Origin: Actinoplanes utahensis
GTDB taxonomy: Bacteria; Actinomycetota; Actinomycetes; Mycobacteriales; Micromonosporaceae
Direction: 5' to 3'
Length of the DNA: 64,000 nucleotides
Assembly: GCF_016862455.1 (NCBI RefSeq)
Contig: NZ_BOMZ01000106.1
Location: forward strand, 50,488 to 114,487
Positions 34,352 through 42,196 of the stretch are shown piece by piece. The notes under the pieces are model-generated. The model was given only the letters and a program-made list of their open reading frames with translations, made no database searches and was not told where the DNA came from. The position numbers and the translations under genes are program-made. Position 1 is the first letter of the stretch. Every line of letters begins with the position of its first letter.

Positions 34352-34461
34352 TCCGCCAAGGGTAGAACCGCACACCGATCACCCCGTCAACACGACGAGC
34401 AGCCATTTCAGGCCAAAGATGCTGGTCAGGGCATGATCAGAGGTTCAGGAACAGGCTCTCA

Positions 34462-34798
34462 CGAACGACGGCACATGCCCACCCGGCTGAATCAGCAACG
34501 CGTTCTCCCCTCCTTCCAGATCGAAGGTGCCGTCCTCGTCGCTGACGAACAGGTATGCCATCGCGATACCCGATCCGGGCAAGGGAAACTGCCCGATGAA
34601 CGTCATCGGCTCCCCGGAACTCCGCGACACCGGCCAGAACGGCTCCTCGACCCAGGAGGGCTGCCCACCGAGTTTCGCCACCGGCCCGTCAATCGGAACC
34701 GCACTGGGCTGCCACGACATCTCGCGCCGAGGCGTCAGCCACCGATCGAACGGCCCAGCCGCCGCTGCTAACGGTTCGAAACGCTCCAACCACGCCAC
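34462..34798 (-). pseudogene. 5' part of the split YwqG-like (DUF1963-like) gene
   Basis: From the ATG at 34798 the frame reads MAWLERFEPLAAAAGPFDRW, then PVAKLGGQPSWVEEPFWPVS, PMTFIGQFPLPG and MAYLFVSDEDG, the N-terminal half of YwqG/DUF1963-like proteins. It stops soon after entering the IS5-type repeat (34445). The other half lies at 29763-30172. Family members often sit in accessory arrays with immunity-like genes. Confidence 0.8.
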
Positions 34799-35009
34799 CG
34801 CTCACCTCTCAGGCCGATGAACTCCGGCGTCACCGTACGGCACCCGAGAAGGGCCTCGGGGGATCCGCGCAACGGCAAGATCCGTGCACTCCTCGGGCTC
34901 GCCGTCCATCTTTGCTGCCGTAATGAAGCGTGATCGAGAACGAGAGCGGAGCGGGGGGCGAGCGCTCCCGGTGGGACCCTCCTCGCGCCCTTGACTTGTC
35001 CACATAAAC

Positions 35010-35717
35010 TCCGACATCGTGTTCGCCATCGTCACGCTGCTCGGGTTCGACTACCGTCCGGTGCTGGCCGACCTGCCGGACACGAAACTGTGGCGCATCA
35101 ACCGGGGCGCCGACTACGCCTTGCTGAACAGGGCCGCCCGCGGGCAGATCGACCTGGAGAAGATCACCCGGCACTGGCCGGACATCCTGCGCGTGATCTG
35201 CTCGATCCACACCCGCACCGTGTCGGCACACGACGTGATCCGGATGCTGCAACGCGACGGCCGGCCCACCCAGCTCGGCGAGGCGTTCGGCATGTACGGG
35301 CGGATCTTCAAGACCCGGCACGTACTCACCCTCGTCGACGACCCCGCCTACCGCCGCGAGATGAAGGGAATGCGCAACCTCAACGAGGGCCGCCACGACC
35401 TCGCCCGGCACCTGTTCCACGGCCGCAAAGGCGAACTGCACCGCGCCTACCGCGACGGCCAGGAGAACCAGCTCGGCGCGCTCGGCCTCGTCCTGAACTG
35501 CGTGACGCTGTGGAACACCGCCTACCTGGACCGGGCTTTGACCGACCTGCGCGGACAGGGTTACCCGGTCCTCTATGACGATGTGGCCCGGCTGTCGGCG
35601 TACACACGACGGCACATCAACGTTCACGGCCACTATTCGTTCCGGCTGCCCGACCTGGGGGGCACCTGGCGCCCGCTGCGCGATCCCGACCAGAGCGATC
35701 CCGCCGAACAGGACTGA
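35010..35717 (+). pseudogene. tnpA: tnpA of the outer Tn3-family transposon, 3' part
   Basis: The frame continues the transposase as SDIVFAIVTLLGFDYRPVLA, with KGMRNLNEGRHDLARHLFHG (third catalytic Glu) and LGALGLVLNCVTLWNTAYL, and ends normally at TGA. A GTG at 35019 could start translation but the product would lack most of the catalytic domain. Confidence 0.92.
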
Positions 35718-35778
35718 CAGGGTGGGATCTCGGCGACGTTCGTCCTGAGCCGATCATCCTGACAACTCGTTCCCCTAA

Positions 35779-35994
35779 GTGCCCGTACTTGAGGATCTGG
35801 AACGGTTCTTCCTGCTGGACGACGTCGATCTGACGCTGGTCCGGGGGCCGGCGTGGGGCGGCCAACCGGTTGGGGTTCGCGCTGCAGTTGACCACGGTGC
35901 GGTTCCTGGGGACGTTCCTGGACGATCCGCTCGACGAGGTGGCCATCGAGCCGCTCGCGCTGGGGCCGGCAGGACGAGGGTTAAGCCTGGCTTG
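35779..35994 (+). pseudogene. N-terminal remnant of another Tn3-family transposase
   Basis: The frame gives VLEDLERFFLLDDVDLTLV, then after a frameshift RLGFALQLTTVRFLGTFLDD and PLDEVAIEPLA, typical of the DUF4158 start of Tn3 transposases. It is unlike the intact outer tnpA start in detail, so it comes from a different copy. The stretch from here to 36116 holds no gene. Confidence 0.75.
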
Positions 35995-36159
35995 ATCAAC
36001 AGTTCCGGAGCCGAGTGCTGGAGCCCCGCGGGATTGGCCAGATTGGCTTCAGCGCTGACTGTTTTAGATCACCGTAGCTCACCAAAACGTGGCACCGGAA
36101 TTTCCGTGAGCCTAGGGGCCTCCCCGTAGTTTCCAGCGCAAAAACAACGATTGCCGAGC

Positions 36160-37122
36160 TCAGCGTGAATGCGGGGACGCCTGGACCCGGTCGCGCTGAG
36201 CTTCGTCGGTGGCCTGAAGCACTCGGGCCGGCCGGGGACGGATGATGTCGGAACCGTCCGCCACTGGGGCGCTCGCTTCGTCGTGTTCGCGCAGCAGGCG
36301 CAGGACCGTCGCGGGAGACGGGTGTTGTCCTTTCTTCTTTCCCTTGGTGATGACGAGCCGTGCGGCGATGTCGCGCAGGCTCAGCTCCTGGCCGCGTAGG
36401 TGCAGTGCCATGGACAGCATGTGATCGTCGGTGACGCCGGCTCCGCCGATGCTCTTGCCCCGGCTGCGGGCGGACTCGTGGCCTTCCAGGGTGCGGTCGC
36501 GGATGTACTCGCGCTCCATCCCGGACAGGGCGGCCAGGACGGTGAAGACCACCCCGGCCGGATCATGTGAGCCTTGAAGCTCGCCGGTCAGGAACTGCAG
36601 GCCGATGTCGGATGCTTTCAGCTGTTCGGCCAACGCGGCCAGCTCCAGGCCGCGGCCCAGGCGCTTGTGCTCGTGGACGACGAGGGTGACGGCGACGCCG
36701 GAGGCCCGCATCTCCCGGGCGAGGGTGATCGCCTTGTCGAGTTCGGGCCGCGTGGTGGCGCGGGTGGAGATTTTCTCGGAGAAGACGCGGGTGACGCCGG
36801 CGGACTTCAGGGAGTCAAGTTGGGTGTCCAGGGATTGCCGGACTGTAGAGGCTCGGGCGTAGCCGATCCGGGCGTGCCCGGCCGGCTCGGCGCCGCGGCT
36901 GGCGGGGCGAGGCAGCTCGATCCACACCGACCCTGGTTTACGGACGGCGGGGGTCGGCGCGCTGAGGGTTTTGGCGAGTTGGGGAACGAGCCGGAAGCGG
37001 GCGGTGTGGTACTGCACGGCCACTTTGCCTTTGCCGGTGCGGCACGGTGACCCGGCGGGGGCGGCGCAGGCGGACATCGGGCAGTCGTGTGCTTCCACGC
37101 GCCGGAAATCGTCATCGTTCAT
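36160..37122 (-). CDS. Serine recombinase (resolvase) of the second transposon
   Basis: The 320-residue protein begins with a zinc-binding module (CPMSACAAPAGSPCRT, then YHTARFRLVP) and continues with a resolvase domain: nucleophile Ser in IGYARASTVRQSLDTQ, VTLVVHEHKRLGRGLE, FTVLAALSGMEREYI and DRTLEGHESARSRGK, and a C-terminal helix-turn-helix near residue 260. It resolves cointegrates at the res site next to it. The extra N-terminal zinc module is found in actinobacterial Tn3 resolvases. Confidence 0.9.
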   Translation of the reverse strand: MNDDDFRRVEAHDCPMSACAAPAGSPCRTGKGKVAVQYHTARFRLVPQLAKTLSAPTPAVRKPGSVWIELPRPASRGAEPAGHARIGYARASTVRQSLDTQLDSLKSAGVTRVFSEKISTRATTRPELDKAITLAREMRASGVAVTLVVHEHKRLGRGLELAALAEQLKASDIGLQFLTGELQGSHDPAGVVFTVLAALSGMEREYIRDRTLEGHESARSRGKSIGGAGVTDDHMLSMALHLRGQELSLRDIAARLVITKGKKKGQHPSPATVLRLLREHDEASAPVADGSDIIRPRPARVLQATDEAQRDRVQASPHSR

Positions 37123-37127
37123 CCGCC

Positions 37128-37250
37128 GAGTGTTTCATATGTGCGTTTCAGAGGATATGCCGGTTGCAACAACCTATGAAACAGAGGATGTCCTTCGCGA
37201 TCGGCGTCCGGTGGGCCGTTTCACAGGTGACCACCTATGAAACAGCTATC
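37128..37250. other. Probable res site of the second transposon
   Basis: The region between the resolvase start and the next gene has repeats of one motif in both orientations: GTTTCATATG at 37132, ACCTATGAAACAG at 37169, CCGTTTCACAGG at 37217 and ACCTATGAAACAG again at 37230 (approximate). Such paired half-sites are the layout of Tn3-family resolution sites. Confidence 0.7.
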
Positions 37251-37371
37251 ACCCGACCGGGCAAGAAGAATCTCCGGCAGCGGCGACGCCTGCCCCGGTG
37301 CCGAGCCAGCACCCCCTGACGGGCGCTGCACGCACGGCCGGCAGGGGTCGGCCTTAGGGCGTGTATCGAAG

Positions 37372-37500
37372 TCATAGCCACTCGTTGGTCGCGGCGATGG
37401 TCACGGTTGCCGCGTAGCGCACGGCCAGCTTCTCGAACCTGGTAGCGACCGCGCGGTGGCGTTTGAGTCGGTTGATGCCGCACTCCACAGCGGCCCTGAC
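37372..37500 (-). pseudogene. C-terminal remnant of an IS5-type transposase
   Basis: The minus strand reads AAVECGINRLKRHRAVATRF and EKLAVRYAATVTIAATNEWL before a stop, the end of IS5-like transposases (VERxINRLKRHRAVATRYDK...). The upstream part is missing. It is unrelated to the intact IS5 transposase at 31475. Confidence 0.75.
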
Positions 37501-37687
37501 CGGCGTTGTCGTTGGTTTTGGGCCGTGTACTCATGGGAGGTCTAGATCATCTTTGGCCCGGGTGTCGTGGCTCTTACCAATACCCCCGGGTTCGGTCGTC
37601 TGCAAGGCGCCAAATTGAGTAGCCGCGCGGCGGCGGCCGGTTGCGGTTCTAACAGGACCGACGGGTTGGGCATGTTCTCTCGCCTCG

Positions 37688-38164
37688 TCAGTGCCGCCGG
37701 GCGGCCAGATCGGCCACCGCATCGGCGTATCCGGTCGTAGCGGCCTGCCAGTAACCCTGCAGCACTGCCTGCTGATTCCGGTCGAGACCGCTGACGTAGG
37801 CGCCGATGCTGGCACGCACTCCCGCGAGCAGCCCGGTAAGGGCGGGTGGGGTGGCGACCGCAGCGACGGTGATCTTGCGGCGGTCACTGGTGTTCATGGT
37901 GCGCTCCACGTAGCCGGCTGACACCAGGCGGTCCACCAACCGTGTCGTCGCGCCGGTGGTCAGGCCGAGGCCCGTCGCCAGGGCGCCCGGGGTCTGCGGG
38001 CCACGTAGTTCCAGCAGATTGAGGGCCTGGTAGTCGGTCGGGCCGAGCCCCACCGCCTGCGCGGCTGACTGGTGGAACAGCACGAGCGCTGCCAGGTACT
38101 CGCGGTAGATCGACTCGGGCGTGTTGCGCGGCGCCCCCGGCTCACCTAAAGTATCTGCATGCAT
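37688..38164 (-). CDS. MarR-family transcriptional regulator
   Basis: The 158-residue protein fits MarR: LVLFHQSAAQAVGLGPTDYQ, LLELRGPQTPGALATGLGLT, recognition helix TTGATTRLVDRLVSAGYVER and wing TMNTSDRRKIT. Its ATG lies in the 30-bp palindrome that also holds the start of the divergent gene; the two coding regions overlap by 6 bp and both begin MHADTL. With TAAAGT seven bases before the ATG, a leaderless message and tight autoregulation are likely. Confidence 0.9.
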   Translation of the reverse strand: MHADTLGEPGAPRNTPESIYREYLAALVLFHQSAAQAVGLGPTDYQALNLLELRGPQTPGALATGLGLTTGATTRLVDRLVSAGYVERTMNTSDRRKITVAAVATPPALTGLLAGVRASIGAYVSGLDRNQQAVLQGYWQAATTGYADAVADLAARRH

Positions 38165-38176
38165 GCAGATACTTTA
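38147..38176. promoter_or_regulatory. 30-bp perfect palindrome: shared operator, promoter and start region
   Basis: Each half reads TAAAGTATCTGCATG outward to inward. On each strand TAAAGT fits a -10 element and the ATG follows after six bases, so both divergent genes could be transcribed as leaderless messages from one symmetric site. It is a strong candidate MarR operator. Confidence 0.85.
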
Positions 38177-38653
38177 CCAGTGCAGCTACTCGGTGGTCGA
38201 GTTCCGACTGACCGCGCCGACGACTGGAACGCCATCAAGTATGTCCTGGCACAGCTCAAAGACACCTGGGACCGCGGTGACGCCGCTGCGTACGCCCGAT
38301 GCTTCAGTGCCGACGCGGTGTACGTGATCTTCGTCGGCACCGTCTATGTCGGCCGGGCCGACATCGAGCGCAGCCACGAGGCTCTGTTCACGAAGTTCGC
38401 CAAGGGCACCACGACGTTCCTGACCGTGCTCGACGTGCGGTTCCACGGCCCGGACACCGCCACCGTCCTCACCACCGGTGACGCCGCCAAGCGCCCGCCC
38501 CGCGCGGGGCGCGGAAAAGTGCAGTCCTTCACCTTCCATCGCGGTCCCGATGGCTGGGAGTGCGTCGCCTTCCACAACACCAAACGCAGCCCTCTCATGG
38601 AACGCATCTCGTTTCACATGGACCGGCGCTTCCGCCCCGATCACACAACCTGA
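38159..38653 (+). CDS. SnoaL-like (SgcJ/EcaC-type) small enzyme
   Basis: The 164-residue protein has a cone-shaped SnoaL-like/NTF2 fold: VLAQLKDTWDRGDAAAYARC, FSADAVYVIFVGTVYVGRAD, HEALFTKFAKGTT and VQSFTFHRGPDGWECVAFHN. Proteins of the SgcJ/EcaC type are oxidoreductase-like accessory proteins of unclear chemistry. It is driven by the palindrome it starts in and is followed after 68 bp by the multicopper oxidase gene, so both are probably under MarR control. Confidence 0.85.
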   Translation: MHADTLPVQLLGGRVPTDRADDWNAIKYVLAQLKDTWDRGDAAAYARCFSADAVYVIFVGTVYVGRADIERSHEALFTKFAKGTTTFLTVLDVRFHGPDTATVLTTGDAAKRPPRAGRGKVQSFTFHRGPDGWECVAFHNTKRSPLMERISFHMDRRFRPDHTT

Positions 38654-38721
38654 CCAGGTCGCCTGCGTTTCATCCGCCTCGCCACCGATCGGATTGGCGT
38701 CTCAACAACCGGAAGGAAACG

Positions 38722-40284
38722 TTGTTGCGAAGCTCGATGTTACGCCGCCGCCCCGTCCTGACTGTGATCGCAGGCGTGGTTGCGGTGACCGTCCTGGGAT
38801 CCGGCGCCGCACTCTTCATGGCCTATTCCGACGCCGAGATCGCCAAGACGGATGGCGCTGACTACACCCGCCCTCTCGCTATCCCGCCATTACTCATGCC
38901 GACCGCCGAGGCTGACGGCACCAAGCGATTCAGGCTCGAGATGCGGACCGGCCGCACCGAGCTGCTGCCCGGCGAGAAGACCGACACCTGGGGAATCAAC
39001 GGCAGCCACCTTGGTCCCACCCTGCGCGCAAAGCGCGGCGACAAGGTCGCCGTCGACGTCACCAATGCCTTGCCCGAAACTACGACGCTGCACTGGCACG
39101 GCATGCACCTGCCACCAGAGATGGATGGCGGCCCTCATCAGACGGTCCAGCCCGGAAAGACGTGGTCACCGTCGTGGGAGATTGATCAGCCTGCGTCGAC
39201 ACTCTGGTATCACCCGCACCTCGACGGCCGGACCGAGAAGCACGTCTACCGTGGGCTGGCGGGAATGTGGCTACTGGACGACGAGGAATCGGAACGGCTG
39301 ACGCTTCCCCAAAGGTACGGCGTCGACGACATCCCGCTGATATTGCAGGACAAGCGGATGAATGACGACGGCGAGTTGCAGGGCCCGCCGATCCTGACCG
39401 GCAAGGTGCTCGCCGGCGGCCCAGTCGGTCTAGTCGGCGACAAGATCTTCGTCAACGGCACGTACCAGCCGATGTTCGCCGCCACCACGACGAAAGTGCG
39501 GATGCGGGTACTCAACGGCTCCAACGGCCGGACGTACCACCTCGGATTCGCCGACGGCCGCCGGTTCGACCTGATCGGCGTGGACAACGGCCTGCTGGAG
39601 AAGCCGGCACCGAGGACTCGTCTGCCGGTATCGCCCGGAGAACGGGTGGAGATCGTGGTCGACGTCAAGCCGGAAGACTCAGTCGTACTGCGCAGCTTCC
39701 CCTTCGACCTCGGCACCCCCTTCCCCGGCAATCGGATCGCCGGCGGCGATGACACCCTCGACCTGCTGCGCATCGCGGCCGGCGACCGGTTGGAACCCAG
39801 CCCGGCGGTGCCCGCTCGACTGGCCGGCTCGTCCCTGCCCGACCCGCCGGCCGGCGCGCGTACCAGGACGATGCATCTCGCCGGGCAGTCCTACATCAAC
39901 AACAAGACCATGAACATGTCCCGGGTCGACGAGGTGCTGACCGCCGGCACCACCGAGATATGGAACGTGACCACCGACGAGATGCCTCACAGCCTTCACC
40001 TGCACGGCACCGCGATCACAGTCATGGATGTCGACGGCAGGCCACCGCAGCCCTGGGACAGCGGCCCCAAGGACACCGTGTTCCTTCGGCCCGGCGGGCG
40101 AACGCGGATCGCAGTCCACGCTCCAAAACACGCCAGCGAGCGGTTCCCGTACATGTTCCACTGCCACGTGCTGTTCCACGAAGACCGCGGCATGATGGGG
40201 CAGTTCCTCGCCGTACGGCCAGGGCGCGAAGAACAAGTGAGCCGAGACCTGAAAGATGCTCACGCCCACCATGGCAGTGACTGA
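38722..40284 (+). CDS. Multicopper oxidase
   Basis: The 520-residue protein has an N-terminal membrane anchor (PVLTVIAGVVAVTVLGSGAA) and three cupredoxin domains. All copper ligands are present: LHWHGMHLP, LWYHPHLDG, HSLHLHGTA and the type 1/trinuclear signature MFHCHVLFHEDRGMMGQF. It belongs to the CueO/bilirubin-oxidase type and acts outside the membrane, for example on Cu(I) or phenolic substrates. GGAAGG lies 5 nt before the TTG at 38722; ATG at 38737 is an alternative. It is cargo of the second transposon. Confidence 0.92.
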   Translation: MLRSSMLRRRPVLTVIAGVVAVTVLGSGAALFMAYSDAEIAKTDGADYTRPLAIPPLLMPTAEADGTKRFRLEMRTGRTELLPGEKTDTWGINGSHLGPTLRAKRGDKVAVDVTNALPETTTLHWHGMHLPPEMDGGPHQTVQPGKTWSPSWEIDQPASTLWYHPHLDGRTEKHVYRGLAGMWLLDDEESERLTLPQRYGVDDIPLILQDKRMNDDGELQGPPILTGKVLAGGPVGLVGDKIFVNGTYQPMFAATTTKVRMRVLNGSNGRTYHLGFADGRRFDLIGVDNGLLEKPAPRTRLPVSPGERVEIVVDVKPEDSVVLRSFPFDLGTPFPGNRIAGGDDTLDLLRIAAGDRLEPSPAVPARLAGSSLPDPPAGARTRTMHLAGQSYINNKTMNMSRVDEVLTAGTTEIWNVTTDEMPHSLHLHGTAITVMDVDGRPPQPWDSGPKDTVFLRPGGRTRIAVHAPKHASERFPYMFHCHVLFHEDRGMMGQFLAVRPGREEQVSRDLKDAHAHHGSD

Positions 40285-40431
40285 TCCCCGCCTCCATCAG
40301 CCCAAGACGTGTTGAGGGCCGACCTGCGCCAAGATTTTTTGTAACGCTGACCAATGCACCTAGCTTTCTCCACACCCCCGCCAACCACGTGAGCCCACGT
40401 ATGCGCGGCGCACGCTTCCGGCAAACGGTCC

Positions 40432-40560
40432 ATTGTCCTGCTCGATGCCACAGTGGTTCGTATGCTCCTCGTCCCGGCTGTCATGTACCTGCTGGGCATG
40501 GGCAGTTGGTGGATGCCGAAATGGCTGGAACGAGCGCTACCGGAACTGCACGTGCGCGGC
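40432..40560 (+). pseudogene. C-terminal remnant of an MMPL-type transporter
   Basis: The frame reads IVLLDATVVRMLLVPAVMYL, LGMGSWWMPKWLERALPELH, the last helix and tail of MMPL/RND lipid exporters. It has no start and runs into the 3-oxoacyl-ACP synthase fragment in another frame. Confidence 0.75.
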
Positions 40561-41104
40561 GAGGACCGCCCTGGTGATCGGCGTGGAGAAGTTGTCCGAC
40601 TTCACTGACTGGACCGACCGCACCACGTGCGTGCTGATCGGCGATGGAGCTGGCGCGGCGGTGCTGGTCGCCTCGGAGGAGGCGCAGGTCGGCCCGGTTG
40701 TCTGGGGTTCGGTGCCGGGGATGTCGAGCGCCGTGCGTATCAAGGGTGTCGACGGAAAATTCGCGCAGGACGGTCAGAGCGTCTTCCGCTGGGCGACAAC
40801 CTCGCTTCCCGCGGTTGCGCGCACTGTCTGCGAGCGAGCCGGCATCACCCCCGACGAGCTGGCCGCCATCGTGCTGCACCAGGCCAACTTGAGGATCATC
40901 GCGCCCTTGGCGAAGCGGATCGGTGCCGGCAACGCGGTCATCGCGCGAGACGTGGTCGATTCCGGCAACACGTCGGCAGCCAGTGTGCCGATCGCCCTGT
41001 CCAAGATGGTCATGCGGGGACAGATCCCGGCAGGCGGGCCGGTCCTGCTGTTCGCTTTCGGCGGTGGCCTGGCCTACGCCGGCCCAGTCATCCACTGTCC
41101 CTGA
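40561..41104 (+). pseudogene. C-terminal fragment of a 3-oxoacyl-ACP synthase III (FabH-like)
   Basis: It reads TALVIGVEKLSDFTDWTDRT, IGDGAGAAVL, then the catalytic His in IVLHQANLRII and Asn in VVDSGNTSAASVPIALSKM, up to the normal C-terminus FAFGGGLAYAGPV. The first 110-120 residues, with the catalytic Cys, are missing, and the frame joins the MMPL remnant directly. The product cannot be an active condensing enzyme. Confidence 0.85.
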
Positions 41105-41217
41105 GAACGCACGTTTCGCCGCCCGGCGTCTCCGCGGGCCGGCCTGCCGCCGGGAAGTCATTGCCGCGTTCGGCGCGCCGAGCCCACGGTGGTGCTGCTC
41201 TGATCTGGAGACGAACG

Positions 41218-41868
41218 ATGTTGTATGACTTCATCAAGTCGGCCATGGGGCCAGTCCTGCGGGCCGCGGTGCGGCTGGAGGTGCACGGGCAGGAGAACGT
41301 TCCGGCGAACGGCCCGGTACTACTCGCCTCGAATCACCTCTCGATCGTCGATTCCACGTTCTTGCCGCTGGCCATGTCACGGCCGGTCACATTCATGGCC
41401 AAGGCCGAGTACTTCACCGGGCGGCATCCGCTGTACCGGTTCACCTCCTGGTTCATGTCCAGCAGTGGCCAGGTCCCGGTGGACCGGAACAACCAGCGGG
41501 CGGCTGTGGCCGCTCTCGAGCCGTGCCTGCGGGTGCTGGAGAGCGGCGGCGTGTTCTGCATCTACCCGGAAGGGACACGGTCGCTGGACGGGCGCCTGTA
41601 CCGCGGTCGCACCGGGGCGGCCTGGCTGGCGCTCAACTCCGGCGCCGCGGTGGTCCCCGTGGCGATGGTGGGAACCGGAAAAGTGCTGCCCCCGGGTCGG
41701 ACGGTGCCACGCCCAGCGAAGGTCAAGGTCATCTTCGGAAAGCCGGTCGACCTGAGCGTTCACGGCACCGACCCGAGCAACGCCCGGGCCCGGCGGGCCG
41801 CCACCGACACGGTCACCGCGGCGATCGCCGCGATCTCGGGGCAGGAGTACGTCCCGCGCTACGCATGA
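41218..41868 (+). CDS. 1-acyl-glycerol-3-phosphate acyltransferase (PlsC family)
   Basis: The 216-residue protein has the acyltransferase motifs NHLSIVD (HX4D), VPVDRNN, IYPEGTRS and VPVAMVGTG. It would acylate a lysophosphatidate-like acceptor at the membrane. The ATG has TCTGGAG upstream. Neighbours are fragments of FabH, a fatty-acyl AMP ligase and an MMPL exporter plus a PaaI thioesterase, so this is the intact part of a lipid gene set that has mostly decayed. Confidence 0.88.
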   Translation: MLYDFIKSAMGPVLRAAVRLEVHGQENVPANGPVLLASNHLSIVDSTFLPLAMSRPVTFMAKAEYFTGRHPLYRFTSWFMSSSGQVPVDRNNQRAAVAALEPCLRVLESGGVFCIYPEGTRSLDGRLYRGRTGAAWLALNSGAAVVPVAMVGTGKVLPPGRTVPRPAKVKVIFGKPVDLSVHGTDPSNARARRAATDTVTAAIAAISGQEYVPRYA

Positions 41869-41923
41869 CGCCGCTCCGGAGGGCCTGGGCCGGACCGCGG
41901 GCTCGGCGAGCCGGCTCACCGCG

Positions 41924-42196
41924 GTGACAAAGACCTGTATCAATGCGCAGAATGCCCCGTCGTACGATCAGGACGGCGCTCGTACCGGTGGCCTGGGATA
42001 CCGAACCGAGGACGGCCAGCAGGTAATCTCTGGCCGAGAGAAGGACGTGATTGTCGTGTCGGGCCGCAACATCCATCCCACCGAGATCGAACGGGGCGTC
42101 ACACCCCGGCAGGCGTCGATCCTCCCGCCCGGTCAGGTGCCGAAGACCCTGTCGGGCAAGCCGCGCCGCGGCCGTGCCGGGCAGCTTCAGCCGTGA
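41924..42196 (+). pseudogene. Internally deleted end of a fatty-acyl AMP ligase
   Basis: The frame reads RTGGLGYRTEDGQQVISGRE, KDVIVVSGRNIHPTEIERGV, then directly PPGQVPKTLSGKPRRGRAGQ. These are the C-terminal hinge and the last catalytic-Lys motif of acyl-AMP ligases (FAAL type), with about 70-80 residues missing between. The front part is absent. Its stop overlaps the thioesterase start. Confidence 0.8.

Larger units (their letters stand above)
30173..34458. mobile_element. 4.3-kb IS5-type element with passengers inside the YwqG-like gene
   Basis: The ends are inverted repeats GAGCCTGTTCCTGATCCTCT (30173-30192) and its near-perfect complement at 34439-34458, 19 of 20 positions matching. 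They are flanked by the 3-bp direct repeat TCA (plus strand) at 30170-30172 and 34459-34461, i.e. TGA in the direction of the split gene, in line with the TNA targets of IS5-family elements. It carries an IS5-type transposase, an XRE/DUF2975 pair, an MFS remnant, a DUF6192-like pair and a zinc-ribbon protein. Confidence 0.8.
23999..35009. mobile_element. Tn554-like element (two tyrosine recombinases plus cargo) inside tnpA
   Basis: Removing this 11-kb block restores the transposase reading frame (GSY-SDIVF). Its ends are related in inverse orientation: GTAGTTACCTGGACA at the left and TGTCCACATAAAC at the right. No target duplication is seen, as expected for elements moved by tyrosine recombinases. 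Two recombinase genes with a GTGA overlap sit at the left end, as tnpA-tnpB in Tn554; a small tnpC is not found. Cargo is a set of minus-strand genes of unknown role plus a nested 4.3-kb element. Confidence 0.82.
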
